From Candidatus Gastranaerophilales bacterium (GTDB taxonomy: Bacteria > Cyanobacteriota > Vampirovibrionia > Gastranaerophilales > Gastranaerophilaceae), in NCBI GenBank assembly GCA_947626645.1, contig CANQSZ010000004.1, forward strand, positions 1 to 40,295: a stretch of DNA of 40,295 bases, read 5' to 3'. A program made the position numbers and the translations under genes. Below the pieces are notes generated by a model. The model was not told where the DNA came from and searched no databases. It saw nothing but the letters and a program-made list of their open reading frames with translations. How positions within the stretch are numbered: position 1 is the first letter of the stretch; each line of letters starts with the position of its first letter. Shown in pieces: positions 9,388-21,329 of this stretch.

Positions 9388-9837
9388 ATGAAAAAATACT
9401 CTTACAAAACTCCCTTGGGTAATATTACAATACAGGAAAAAGACAACAAAATTTCCGCGATTTCGTTTTGTGATGTTGAAGGGGAAATGGTTGAAACACC
9501 TTTGATAAAAAGAGCTTACACACAATTATGCGAATATTTTGCCCGCAAAAGGCGGGTGTTTAACTTGCCGTTATTACTTGAAGGAACGGAATTTCAGATA
9601 AAAGTTTGGACTGCTTTGCAAAAAATCGAATACGGAAAAACTTTATCCTACCGCGATATTGCGGAAGTTATCGGCAGCCCTCGAGCCTCTCGTGCCGTTG
9701 GTAATGCCAACAACAAAAATAAAATTGCAATAATTATCCCCTGTCACAGAGTGATAGGTTCAAACGGAAGCCTGACGGGTTATGCGGGAGGTTTGAGGGT
9801 GAAAAAATTTCTGCTCAATCTCGAAAAACAGGATTAA
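9388..9837 (+). CDS. ogt: Methylated-DNA--[protein]-cysteine S-methyltransferase
   Basis: Active-site signature IIIPCHRVIGSNGSLTGYAGG and upstream YRDIAEVIGSPRASRAVGNANNKN. Confidence 0.95.
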   Translation: MKKYSYKTPLGNITIQEKDNKISAISFCDVEGEMVETPLIKRAYTQLCEYFARKRRVFNLPLLLEGTEFQIKVWTALQKIEYGKTLSYRDIAEVIGSPRASRAVGNANNKNKIAIIIPCHRVIGSNGSLTGYAGGLRVKKFLLNLEKQD

Positions 9838-10199
9838 TCTTTTTGCTCTGTTTTTTCAATATTTTCGGTTTTTTCGGTATTTTCCTCTTTTAATTTATCT
9901 TTTGCAAAATTTCTTTTTCTTCTGTCTTTTTTAACTTTGCCCGAATTTTTGTCGCTATTAACATTGACAGTTACGGTACGACCTTTTTCAAGTCCGTTGT
10001 AGAATTGGTTTTGGTGTCTTATAAACCGGCTTTTTGCAGCGGCTCTTGCTCTGTTTTGGGGTGTGAATAAAGCATTAGACCCGAATTGGTTTGGTGCGTT
10101 TATTACTCCGCCCGCATTGTTATATTGTATTATTTGTGTTGAATTTGCCGGAATATTCAACATTCCCGCCAAAATAACCGCGCATAAAAACTTTCTCAT
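9834..10199 (-). CDS. Small exported protein, paralogue of the neighbouring 10255-10632 ORF
   Basis: Signal peptide MRKFLCAVILAGMLNIPANS; shared TQIIQYNNAGGVINAPNQFGSNALFTPQNRARAAAKSR. Confidence 0.75.
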   Translation of the reverse strand: MRKFLCAVILAGMLNIPANSTQIIQYNNAGGVINAPNQFGSNALFTPQNRARAAAKSRFIRHQNQFYNGLEKGRTVTVNVNSDKNSGKVKKDRRKRNFAKDKLKEENTEKTENIEKTEQKD

Positions 10200-10254
10200 A
10201 TATCCTCCTTATCTGTTATTAATTATATAATTAATACTTCCGATTTTTCTTTCG

Positions 10255-10632
10255 TTAATTATAATACGTAATGCCGTTTCTTGTATAGCTTTTTGGAGTT
10301 CTTATAACATAGTTTTTGTTAAATCTTGATTGTGTTGCAATCGGAGTTGATGCAACGGAATTTCTCATCGGAATATAGCCGCCTTGCGCTCCTGCGTAAC
10401 ATCTTTGACCCATCGAAGAAATTGCTCTTGTAATAGCTTTTTCTCTTGCGTAAGCACGACTTCTTGCGCCCGCTCTCATTCTGTTTGCGGGTGTGTATAG
10501 TGCATTTCTCCCGAAATGTGTACTTGAGCGTACAATCGGTCTGCCCGTTATACTGTATCTTACAAACTGTGTTGCCTGCGCTGACATACACGTCATCAAA
10601 ATTACCAATGCTGTTAACAAAAATTTCTTCAT
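10255..10632 (-). CDS. Small exported protein, paralogue of the 9834-10199 ORF
   Basis: Signal peptide MKKFLLTALVILMTCMSAQA; TQFVRYSITGRPIVRSSTHFGRNALYTPANRMRAGARSR. Internal ATG at 10632 preferred over 10674. Confidence 0.75.
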   Translation of the reverse strand: MKKFLLTALVILMTCMSAQATQFVRYSITGRPIVRSSTHFGRNALYTPANRMRAGARSRAYAREKAITRAISSMGQRCYAGAQGGYIPMRNSVASTPIATQSRFNKNYVIRTPKSYTRNGITYYN

Positions 10633-10726
10633 AGATGTTTCCTTTTTCCTTCTACCACTTAATATAACGCACAAGGGTTAAAAAAGTTGCCTTTTTTCGG
10701 TTAAATTTTTACTATTCTTAATATTT

Positions 10727-11113
10727 TTAATTAAGAATAGCAAATCCTGCGTTCAAATACAGTGCAAAAATTACTTGCAAAAGATACGGTATTAACAACG
10801 CCCCCGCAAATTTTGAGAGTTTGAAAAAATAAACCGTGCAAACAACAACCGCAACCAATAACAACATCACATCAAAAAGCGCAAGGTTTATCATTTTCAG
10901 GTTGAAAAAAATGTAGCTCCAAAAGATGTTTAATATCAATTGAATTATAAACACCAAAACCGCAATATACTTATCAAACGACCGTTTTTTGAAAAGTATT
11001 ACGATAAAGGCAATCCCCATTAATATATATAAAATTGTCCACGCAATTGGGAAATACTCCGCAGGCGGCGTGAAAGGCGGTTTTTGCAATGTGTTGTACC
11101 AAACTAAATTCAT
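10727..11113 (-). CDS. tspO: TspO/MBR family protein
   Basis: MNLVWYNTLQKPPFTPPAEYFPIAWTILYILMGIA...IFWSYIFFNLKMINLALFDVMLL...IPYLLQVIFALYLNAGFAILN matches the TspO pattern (KPPxTPP, W-T-xLY-xMGIA, PYL-xxxFAxxLN). Confidence 0.92.
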   Translation of the reverse strand: MNLVWYNTLQKPPFTPPAEYFPIAWTILYILMGIAFIVILFKKRSFDKYIAVLVFIIQLILNIFWSYIFFNLKMINLALFDVMLLLVAVVVCTVYFFKLSKFAGALLIPYLLQVIFALYLNAGFAILN

Positions 11114-11178
11114 ACTGCAATTTTAATTTGTTTTGATTAAATTTACATTAAACTTTCGCCCTAGTTCGAGTGCGGAAT

Positions 11179-11916
11179 TTATTTTAACTTCAAAACGGCA
11201 CTGTGTCTGTTTGTTGTTCCGTTTTCTTTTCTGTATGAGAAGAAGTTATCGTTATTGCATACCGTACAATACGGGCAAACATCAATCCTTTCAACCCCTG
11301 TTTCTTCCAATTGCCGCCTGTTTATATTTTTCAGGTCAACAAAAATATTCCCTTGCCTGATTTCAAAAAGCCCCCCAAAATCACAAACGGTTTCGGATAG
11401 TTTTTTATAAACATCTTCTCCGACATTGTAGCAGCAAAACCCAATCGCCGCACCGATTAATGCTGTTATGTCCTTCGGGTTTGAACCGTAATTTTTAACC
11501 AATTTTTCGACACTTTTTGCGGCAATTTTTTGTGCCGTACCTCTCCAGCCGGCATGGCAGATTGCTCCGATGTTTTGCTTTTCATCGTACAAAATTATCG
11601 GCGTACAATCGGCAAAATTTAAAAATATCGCAATTTCCTTATTCGTTAATATTAATCCGTCAGTTTCGGGGTATTGAATCTTGTTTTTTATCGCAATATC
11701 AATATTTGCACTGTGTGTCTGCTCGGGTGATATCAGATTTTTTTCGTCTGTTTTTAAATAGTTACAGATGATTTCTTTGTTATTTTTGACAATATCTTGC
11801 ATATTGTTTTCTTTTGACTTGATACAAAGCTCTCTTGTTGTGAAAAAAGCCTCGGCATTTTTTATTAAATCCGATTTTAGTACCTTTTTTCCGTTTATAA
11901 AGTCGTAGTAAAACAT
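11179..11916 (-). CDS. pgeF: Laccase-domain protein, PgeF/YfiH family
   Basis: TDGLILTNKEIAIFLNFADCTPIILYDE...ICHAGWRGTAQKIAAKSVEKL...AIGFCCYNVGEDV. Confidence 0.93.
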   Translation of the reverse strand: MFYYDFINGKKVLKSDLIKNAEAFFTTRELCIKSKENNMQDIVKNNKEIICNYLKTDEKNLISPEQTHSANIDIAIKNKIQYPETDGLILTNKEIAIFLNFADCTPIILYDEKQNIGAICHAGWRGTAQKIAAKSVEKLVKNYGSNPKDITALIGAAIGFCCYNVGEDVYKKLSETVCDFGGLFEIRQGNIFVDLKNINRRQLEETGVERIDVCPYCTVCNNDNFFSYRKENGTTNRHSAVLKLK

Positions 11917-12063
11917 AGTTTATATTTTATCAAAAACCCCGAAATTTATCGGCAAATAAAATAAAAATGTAACGATTTGTAAAACTTTTCCGAAATGGGC
12001 AAAATTTTGTAAATTTTTATTAAGAAATCATACAAAATACACTTAAAAATAAGGGGGTAAAAC

Positions 12064-12091
12064 TTGACTATAAATATTGATGTACTATGAT
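12064..12091 (+). promoter_or_regulatory. Putative sigma70-type promoter for rpoB-rpoC1-rpoC2
   Basis: TTGACT (12064-12069), 16-nt spacer, TATGAT (12086-12091). Confidence 0.5.
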
Positions 12092-12192
12092 GAAATAACA
12101 TGCAAAAGTAAAGTCGGGTGAAGTGTGCCTACGGGATTTTCCACCGAAATTACGGAAGAATAAAAATAGCATTTATCTATCGGAAAAGTATC

Positions 12193-12206
12193 TGCCGAAA
12201 TCGGCA
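12193..12206 (+). promoter_or_regulatory. Hairpin TGCCGA-AA-TCGGCA in the rpoB 5' leader
   Basis: 6-bp perfect inverted repeat within the ~190-nt untranslated leader. Confidence 0.45.
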
Positions 12207-12287
12207 CAGAAAAATCCATAGAGGGTTTACAGCCTTAAGTTAGAAAAAATTTTTTTAGTACGTACATCATATTAAAGAGGTGAATTG

Positions 12288-15200
12288 ATGTCTAAGACAA
12301 AATATGCAACCAGAGTTACTCCGATGGGTATTCCGCATACTCGATTGGATGATTTACCGGACCTTATTGAGGTGCAAAAAAAATCATTTGAATGGTTTTT
12401 GAAAGAAGGATTGAAAGAGGAATTGCTTTCATTCTCGCCTATTAAGGACTACACCGGAAGATTAGAATTACACTTCTTGCCAAACTACACGTTTTCAAAT
12501 GCAAAATATACAGTAGAAGAAGCAAGAATCCATGATGCGACTTATGCAAAGCAATTGCGTGTCATGATTAGATTAGTAAACCGCGACAGCGGTGAAATTA
12601 AGGAACAGGAAGTATATATCGGTGATATTCCTACGATGACCGACAAGGGTACATTCATTGTAAACGGTGCGGAACGTGTTATCGTATCACAAATTGTTCG
12701 TTCTCCCGGTGTTTACTTCAAATGCGACCCCTCACCCACCGGAAAACGTTTGTACAACGCTACAATGATTCCGAACAGAGGTGCTTGGTTAAAAATTGAA
12801 ACCGATTCTAACGACATTATCCACGTTAAAATCGACAAAAACAGAAAAATTTTAGCTACAACTTTGTTAAAAGCTATGGGTATTACGGTTTCCGAGATGG
12901 AATCGAAATTCACACACTTTGAATTTTTGAAGAAAACTCTCGAAAAAGACCCAACCGAAACAACAGATGAAGCATTAATCGAGTTGTACAAAAAGTTAAG
13001 ACCCGGGGATCCCGCATCTCCGCAAGGCGGACGTCAAATTCTCGAATCAAGATTTTTTGATGAAAAGAAATATGACATCGGTCGTGTCGGTCGTTATAAA
13101 TTGAACAAAAAATTGAATTTGAATATTCCTAAAAACCAAAGAACACTTACGGTTGAAGATATCGTATCAACAATCGAATACCTTATCAATTTAACTTATG
13201 ATGAAGGTCAATTAGACGATATCGACCACTTAGGAAACAGAAGAATCCGTTCCGTGGGCGAACTTTTACAAAACCAATTCAGAGTAGGTTTATCAAGAAT
13301 TGAAAGAATAGTAAAAGAGAGAATGACGTTACAGGATTCTGAGACTTTGACTCCGTTGAATTTGTTGAATACCAAACCGTTGGTGGCATCATTAAAGGAA
13401 TTTTTCGGAAGTTCACAGTTGTCTCAATTTATGGATCAAACCAATCCGTTAGCCGAATTAACGCACAAAAGACGTATATCGGCATTAGGTCCCGGCGGCT
13501 TGCAAAGGGAAAGAGCCGGATTTGCGGTTCGTGATATTCACCCTTCGCACTACGGACGTATTTGTCCTATTGAAACTCCCGAAGGTCCTAACGCAGGTTT
13601 GATAGGTTCATTGGCAACACACGCAAAAGTTAACGACTACGGATTTATTGAATCACCGTTCTTCGTTGTAAAAGACGGTGTTGTAACCGATGAAGTAGTT
13701 TATATGACAGCAGATGCCGACGAAAATTATCGTTGTGCACCGGCTGACGTTAAATTAACAAAAGACAGAAGATTTGTGGAAACGATGGTTCCCGCAAGAT
13801 ACCGTTCCGAATTTATCATGTGCGAGGCATCAAAGATAGACTATGTCGGTGTTTGCCCGATACAGATTATATCCGTTGCAACGTCAATGATTCCGTTCAT
13901 TGAACACGATGATGCTAACCGTGCATTGATGGGTTCTAACATGCAACGTCAAGCAGTACCGCTTTTGATAACGGAAAGACCGAGAGTCGGTACAGGGCTT
14001 GAATCACGTGTTGCAAAAGACTCGGGAATGGTTATCGTTGCCGATGTTGACGGAACCGTCGAAAGAGTTGTCGGTGAAGAAATTGTTGTGAAAGATCAAC
14101 ACGGAAAACCGCACATCTACACATTGATGAAATACGTACGAAGTAACCAAGATACATGTATTAACCAAAGACCGCTTGTTCACGAAGGCGACAAGGTCAA
14201 AGTCGGCGATGTAATTGCTGACGGGGCATCAACTTGCGGCGGTGAACTTTCGTTAGGTAAAAATATTTTGGTAGCATACATGCCTTGGGAAGGTTATAAC
14301 TTTGAGGATGCTATTCTATTAAGCGAAAGATGTGTTCACGATGATATCTTTACATCGTTACACATCGAAAAACTTGAAATCGAGGCACGTCAGACAAAAC
14401 TCGGACCTGAAGAAATAACTCGTGAAATTCCTAATGTTTCCGAAGATTCATTAAGACATTTGGATGAAAGAGGTATTGTCAGAATAGGTGCAAGAGTTTA
14501 TGCCGATGATATCCTTGTCGGAAAAGTTACCCCGAAAGGAGAATCGGAACATCCTCCGGAAGAAAAATTGTTGAGAGCAATCTTTGCCGAAAAAGCAAGG
14601 GATGTAAAAGACAATTCATTGAGAGTTCCTCACGGAGAAGGCGGACGTGTACTTGATGTCAAGGTATTTGACAGAGAAAAAGGCGACGAATTACCGCCGG
14701 GAGCTAATACGGTAATAAGAGTTTATATCGCACAAAAACGTAAGGTTTCTGTGGGGGATAAACTTTCCGGACGTCACGGAAACAAAGGTATTGTATCAAG
14801 AATATTACCGAAAGAGGACATGCCTTTCTTACCGGACGGAACTCCTGTCGATATCGTGTTGAACCCTCTGGGCGTTCCTTCACGTATGAACGTTGGTCAG
14901 ACCTATGAATTGTTGTTAGGTTTGGCATCATACTTGACGGGCGATTTCTATGAAGCACCGTCATTTGATGAAATGTACGGTGAAAACCAATCGGAAATAG
15001 CAACGAAGGCTGAACTTTTAAGAGGTATAAAAGAATCGGGCTGTGATTGGGTTGGCGAAGACGGAAAGGTAATGCTTATAGACGGCAGAACCGGTGAACC
15101 GTTCGACAGACCTGTTGCGGTAGGTTTGACTTACTTCTTGAAACTTGTTCACCTTGTTGATGATAAGATTCACGCAAGAAGTACCGGTCCGTATTCACTT

Positions 15201-15605
15201 GTAACACAACAACCGTTGGGCGGTAAAGCTCAGTTCGGCGGTCAAAGATTCGGTGAAATGGAAGTTTGGGCATTGGAGGCTTATGGTGCTGCTTATACTC
15301 TGCAAGAAATGTTAACAATCAAATCAGATGATGTTAACGGCAGAAACAGAGCCTATGAAGCAATCGTAAAAGGCGACAATATCCCGCGCCCCGGTATTCC
15401 GGAATCGTTCAAGGTACTTGTAAGAGAATTGCAAAGTATCGGTTTAGATATAACAGTAGCTAAGAAAGACGGTCAGGAAGTAGATTTGATGACGGATATG
15501 GATGATTTGAGAAAAGCAGCTCCAAAACGTACATTATCAGACGTTGATTCGGAGTTGTTAAATATCAATTTCTTTGAAACGCCAACTACTTTCGGTGACA
15601 TGTAA
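12288..15605 (+). CDS. rpoB: DNA-directed RNA polymerase subunit beta
   Basis: Full-length Rpo[66 protein letters not shown]. Confidence 0.99.
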   Translation: MSKTKYATRVTPMGIPHTRLDDLPDLIEVQKKSFEWFLKEGLKEELLSFSPIKDYTGRLELHFLPNYTFSNAKYTVEEARIHDATYAKQLRVMIRLVNRDSGEIKEQEVYIGDIPTMTDKGTFIVNGAERVIVSQIVRSPGVYFKCDPSPTGKRLYNATMIPNRGAWLKIETDSNDIIHVKIDKNRKILATTLLKAMGITVSEMESKFTHFEFLKKTLEKDPTETTDEALIELYKKLRPGDPASPQGGRQILESRFFDEKKYDIGRVGRYKLNKKLNLNIPKNQRTLTVEDIVSTIEYLINLTYDEGQLDDIDHLGNRRIRSVGELLQNQFRVGLSRIERIVKERMTLQDSETLTPLNLLNTKPLVASLKEFFGSSQLSQFMDQTNPLAELTHKRRISALGPGGLQRERAGFAVRDIHPSHYGRICPIETPEGPNAGLIGSLATHAKVNDYGFIESPFFVVKDGVVTDEVVYMTADADENYRCAPADVKLTKDRRFVETMVPARYRSEFIMCEASKIDYVGVCPIQIISVATSMIPFIEHDDANRALMGSNMQRQAVPLLITERPRVGTGLESRVAKDSGMVIVADVDGTVERVVGEEIVVKDQHGKPHIYTLMKYVRSNQDTCINQRPLVHEGDKVKVGDVIADGASTCGGELSLGKNILVAYMPWEGYNFEDAILLSERCVHDDIFTSLHIEKLEIEARQTKLGPEEITREIPNVSEDSLRHLDERGIVRIGARVYADDILVGKVTPKGESEHPPEEKLLRAIFAEKARDVKDNSLRVPHGEGGRVLDVKVFDREKGDELPPGANTVIRVYIAQKRKVSVGDKLSGRHGNKGIVSRILPKEDMPFLPDGTPVDIVLNPLGVPSRMNVGQTYELLLGLASYLTGDFYEAPSFDEMYGENQSEIATKAELLRGIKESGCDWVGEDGKVMLIDGRTGEPFDRPVAVGLTYFLKLVHLVDDKIHARSTGPYSLVTQQPLGGKAQFGGQRFGEMEVWALEAYGAAYTLQEMLTIKSDDVNGRNRAYEAIVKGDNIPRPGIPESFKVLVRELQSIGLDITVAKKDGQEVDLMTDMDDLRKAAPKRTLSDVDSELLNINFFETPTTFGDM

Positions 15606-15622
15606 TATAAGGAGAATTAAAA

Positions 15623-17332
<1,710 letters not shown>

Positions 17333-17377
17333 GTGTTAAAAGTAATGTAAAAATAACTAATTGAAGGAAAAATTAGA

Positions 17378-20300
17378 ATGGAAAAATCATACACAAATGC
17401 TAAAAAAACACCTGATTTCATTAACAAGCAAATGGACAAAGGTTCTTTGAAAAAATTGCTGGGTCAAATGTATTTGGAATACGGCGGAGCAAAGGCTGCG
17501 GCTTTAGCTAACTCATTAAAGAGTTTAGGTTACAGGTATGCAACAATTTCCGGCACTACTATTTCAATAGCTGACCTTTCGGTTCCTTCCGTTAAAAAAG
17601 ACTTGTTGAAATCGGCAGAAAAAGAAATTGAAAAATCAACAAACAGATATTTAAAAGGTGAAATTACCGAAGTTGAAAGATACACCAAAGTCATCGACAC
17701 TTGGTCGGAAACGACCGCAAAATTAACCGAGCAGGTTGTAGAAAACTTCGACAAACTGAATCCTGTTTATATGATGGCATTCTCAGGTGCAAGAGGTAAC
17801 TTATCACAGGTTTCACAGTTAGTCGGAATGAGAGGTTTGATGGCTGATGCACAAGGTCAAATTATCGACTTGCCGATTAAATCAAACTTTAAAGAAGGCT
17901 TGTCGGTAACCGAATACATCATTTCATCTTACGGTGCAAGAAAAGGTCTTGTAGATACGGCATTAAAAACGGCTGACTCGGGATATTTGACAAGACGTTT
18001 GGTTGACGTTGCGCAAGATGTTATCATTCGTGCCGACGATTGCCATACGGCTAAATATATTAACATGAAACCAATCACAGACGGTGATGCGGTTATTGTT
18101 CCTCTAATCGACAGATTACTCGGAAGAACCGTAGCACAAGATATTGTTGATGCAGACGGTAATATTCTTGTTAAAAGCGGTACTACAATGAATCGTGATG
18201 ATATCAAGAAAATTTCAAGTCTTGATTTACAGGAATTGAAAGTTCGTTCGGGATTAACCTGCGGATTGGAATATGGTGTTTGCCAAAAATGTTACGGCTG
18301 GGCAATGACCACACAAAAATTGGTAGATATCGGTGAGGCAATCGGTATTATTGCAGCACAGTCAATCGGTGAACCCGGTACACAGCTTACAATGAGAACC
18401 TTCCACACAGGCGGTGCGGTTGGCGTTAAAGAGGCTAAAAAAGAAATCGTTGCCCGTGAAGCCGGCACCGTTGTTTCCAAAATTAAAGCAAGAGAACTCA
18501 GAACCCGCCACGGTGATGTTGTTCAAGTTTCTATGTACGAAGCTGACATCGAAGTTAAGGGTGAAAAGAGAACCACCAAATATCACATACCGGCAGGTGC
18601 TACATTGTTCATCTCAGACGGTATGAAAGTTGCAAAAGGTTATAAAATGGCTGAACACGCACCTTCATCTCAAGGTGACAGCAGCCGTTTAACCGAAAAA
18701 GCCACAAAAGATATTACAACCGATATTAGCGGCGAAGTCGTTTTTGAAGATTTCAAAGCCGATGAAAAGAAAGACAGACAAGGTAACGTATTGAGAACTA
18801 CAAACAAACAAGGTATTGTTTGGGTTTTAGGCGGAGATGTTTATACACTCCCCGGCGGTTCAAAAGTCCTTGTTAAAGACCAGCAAAAAGTATCTGCCGG
18901 TGAAAAATTGGCTGAAACTTTAACTATCTGCGAACACGGCGGTGAAGTCAGAGTTGGTGATGAATTAGTTATCGAAGATGATAAATTTGACGGTAAGAAA
19001 ATTAAGAAAATCGTTCAAGGTAAAGAGTTGACTATTGTTATCGCATCTTTACAACCTGAAAATGCGTCTTTTGAACAAACTAAAAAAGAACAAATTTGGA
19101 CTGTTAAAAAATCAGGCGAAAAATATATCGTCAAAGCTCCGGTTGATACGACCGTTGAAAACGGTATGATTATTGCAGAGCTTATTGATGATGATTGTTC
19201 GGTTTCATCTTCGGGTGAAATAAGATATGTTGACGTTGAAGTTGACGAAAATCAGATAATTACAAAACCGGGTAAGGTTGTATTTATCCCCGAAGAAGTT
19301 CATCAAATCAACAAAGATTCCACCTTGAAAATGGTGGAAAACGGCACTGCCGTTACTGCGGGTACGGAAGTTGTTAAAGATTTATACTGCCATCTTGACG
19401 GTATAGTCGAATTTAAAGAATACAACGACGTAATCCACGAAGTTACGATAAGACCGGGACAAATCCATACACTATCAAGCATTTCCGAATTGAAAGTTGA
19501 CGAAGGCGAAGTCGTTAAAAAAGGTACGGTTATTGCCGACGGCATAAAAGCAAAAGAAACCTCTATCGTTACGATAATGGATTCTTCCGTTGACGATTTA
19601 CCGATTGACGATTTGGATGAAGAAATTGATTCAAGCATGTCATTAGATGAAGATACAATTTCTAATCAGCCTATACAAATTCTTGTCAGACCTGTTCAAG
19701 TATTGGAAGTTAACCAAAAAGAAGTTTCAATCAAATTCAACACAACCGATGAATTGATTGATATAATTCCTGTTACTCAACTTCAATACAAAGACGGAGC
19801 AAGAGTAAGAAATGTTGACGGGGCAACTATTACAAGAACAAGTTTGGTTCTTCAAATGCAAGGTTACCTGTCGCATTTGAAAGGTATGGTTGAACTTGAT
19901 TCAAAAGGTTCATTGAGAATTGTTGTATTGGAAAACTTAATCGTTCGTCGTGAGTTGGAAGGTTCCGCTCATTCATCTTTGCAAACAGAATTGCTTGTAA
20001 AAGACGGTGAGACAATTGACCCGAGAACTCCGGTTGCAAAAACTCAGGTTCTTGCAATGAATGATGCGGTTGCTTCTATCAAATCAGACGATGATGAAGA
20101 TATAAGACGACTTCTTTTGATTTCCAATAATTCTGAAACGAAAGTATCAATCAAAGGCAAAGCGTCGGTTAAGAAAGGCGAATTTATTAAAACGGACTGC
20201 GTACTTTCCGATAACGGAGAAACATCACCTGTTTCGGGTGTTGTAACTTCTGTTACAAAAGGTTCTGTTACGATAAGAAACGGACGTCCTTACTTAATCA

Positions 20301-21238
20301 GCCCCGGTACAATGTTACAAATCGATTCGGGTGCATTGGTATTGAGAGGCGATTTGCTTGCGACATTGGTATTCGAAAGAGAAAAAACAGGCGATATCGT
20401 TCAAGGTTTGCCTAAGGTTGAAGAACTTTTGGAAGGTCGTAAACCGAAAGATTGCGCAATTTTGGCAGAATATGACGGAACTGCAAAAATTGAGATTGAC
20501 GATGACGGATTCCCGAGATTGTTCCTGATTGATGAAGAAGGTTCGTCTGCTGAAATTAAATACGCAATCGACTCAAACGTAATCGTTTCAAACGGTCAGA
20601 AGATTAAAAAAGGTCAACCGTTAACTTCGGGACCTTTAAATCCGCATGACGTTATGAGATTGAGCGGACCTGAAGCAGCACAACAATATCTTGTTGACGA
20701 AGTACAACGTGTATATCGTTCTCAGGGTGTTGAAATGGCCGATAAGCATATTGAAATTATCGTTCGTCAAATGACCAAGAAAGTTAAGATTATTGACGCG
20801 GGCGATACAAACTTGCTGCCCGGTGAGTTGATTGAAATGCAAACTTTCGAAAAAGAAAACAGAATTGCAACCGAAGCGGGTAAAACTCCGGCAACTTGCG
20901 AATACATGTTGTTAGGTATTACAAAGGCTTCGTTGAATACCGAAAGTTTCATTTCGGCAGCATCGTTCCAAGAAACCACAAGAATCTTAACTGAAGCTGC
21001 CGTTGACGGTAAGAAAGACCTGTTAAGAGGATTAAAAGAAAATGTTATCATTGGTCGTTTAATCCCCGCAGGTACCGGATTCCATCATCTTATCAACGCT
21101 AACGAAGAACGCGATAAAGAAGAAAGAAAACGTGCCGTTGCGCAGAGAAATCAAGCAAGAAAACCGTCCGCAATTTTGGAAGAAATTGAAGGTATGTTTG
21201 GTGCTCCCGATTTCAATTTAGATGATGAAGAAGAATAG
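17378..21238 (+). CDS. rpoC2: DNA-directed RNA polymerase subunit beta' (RpoC2)
   Basis: C-terminal half of beta': PVYMMAFSGARGNLSQVSQLVGMRGLMADAQG, GIIAAQSIGEPGTQLTMRTFHTGG, long beta-rich insertion, FQETTRILTEAAVDGKKDLLRGLKENVIIGRLIPAGTG. Confidence 0.98.
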   Translation: MEKSYTNAKKTPDFINKQMDKGSLKKLLGQMYLEYGGAKAAALANSLKSLGYRYATISGTTISIADLSVPSVKKDLLKSAEKEIEKSTNRYLKGEITEVERYTKVIDTWSETTAKLTEQVVENFDKLNPVYMMAFSGARGNLSQVSQLVGMRGLMADAQGQIIDLPIKSNFKEGLSVTEYIISSYGARKGLVDTALKTADSGYLTRRLVDVAQDVIIRADDCHTAKYINMKPITDGDAVIVPLIDRLLGRTVAQDIVDADGNILVKSGTTMNRDDIKKISSLDLQELKVRSGLTCGLEYGVCQKCYGWAMTTQKLVDIGEAIGIIAAQSIGEPGTQLTMRTFHTGGAVGVKEAKKEIVAREAGTVVSKIKARELRTRHGDVVQVSMYEADIEVKGEKRTTKYHIPAGATLFISDGMKVAKGYKMAEHAPSSQGDSSRLTEKATKDITTDISGEVVFEDFKADEKKDRQGNVLRTTNKQGIVWVLGGDVYTLPGGSKVLVKDQQKVSAGEKLAETLTICEHGGEVRVGDELVIEDDKFDGKKIKKIVQGKELTIVIASLQPENASFEQTKKEQIWTVKKSGEKYIVKAPVDTTVENGMIIAELIDDDCSVSSSGEIRYVDVEVDENQIITKPGKVVFIPEEVHQINKDSTLKMVENGTAVTAGTEVVKDLYCHLDGIVEFKEYNDVIHEVTIRPGQIHTLSSISELKVDEGEVVKKGTVIADGIKAKETSIVTIMDSSVDDLPIDDLDEEIDSSMSLDEDTISNQPIQILVRPVQVLEVNQKEVSIKFNTTDELIDIIPVTQLQYKDGARVRNVDGATITRTSLVLQMQGYLSHLKGMVELDSKGSLRIVVLENLIVRRELEGSAHSSLQTELLVKDGETIDPRTPVAKTQVLAMNDAVASIKSDDDEDIRRLLLISNNSETKVSIKGKASVKKGEFIKTDCVLSDNGETSPVSGVVTSVTKGSVTIRNGRPYLISPGTMLQIDSGALVLRGDLLATLVFEREKTGDIVQGLPKVEELLEGRKPKDCAILAEYDGTAKIEIDDDGFPRLFLIDEEGSSAEIKYAIDSNVIVSNGQKIKKGQPLTSGPLNPHDVMRLSGPEAAQQYLVDEVQRVYRSQGVEMADKHIEIIVRQMTKKVKIIDAGDTNLLPGELIEMQTFEKENRIATEAGKTPATCEYMLLGITKASLNTESFISAASFQETTRILTEAAVDGKKDLLRGLKENVIIGRLIPAGTGFHHLINANEERDKEERKRAVAQRNQARKPSAILEEIEGMFGAPDFNLDDEEE

Positions 21239-21264
21239 GTATTCTTAACAAATACTTTTAAAGA

Positions 21265-21300
21265 CGGGACTTCGGATTATCCGAAGTCCCGCTTATTTTT
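21265..21300 (+). terminator. Rho-independent terminator after rpoC2
   Basis: CGGGACTTCGG-ATTAT-CCGAAGTCCCG followed by CTTATTTTT. Confidence 0.93.
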
Positions 21301-21329
21301 TAAATATATTCTACAATTTTTTAATTTTA

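Noticed and set aside
9834-9837. Overlapping stop codons of ogt and the small exported protein
   Set aside because: Ordinary convergent gene arrangement.
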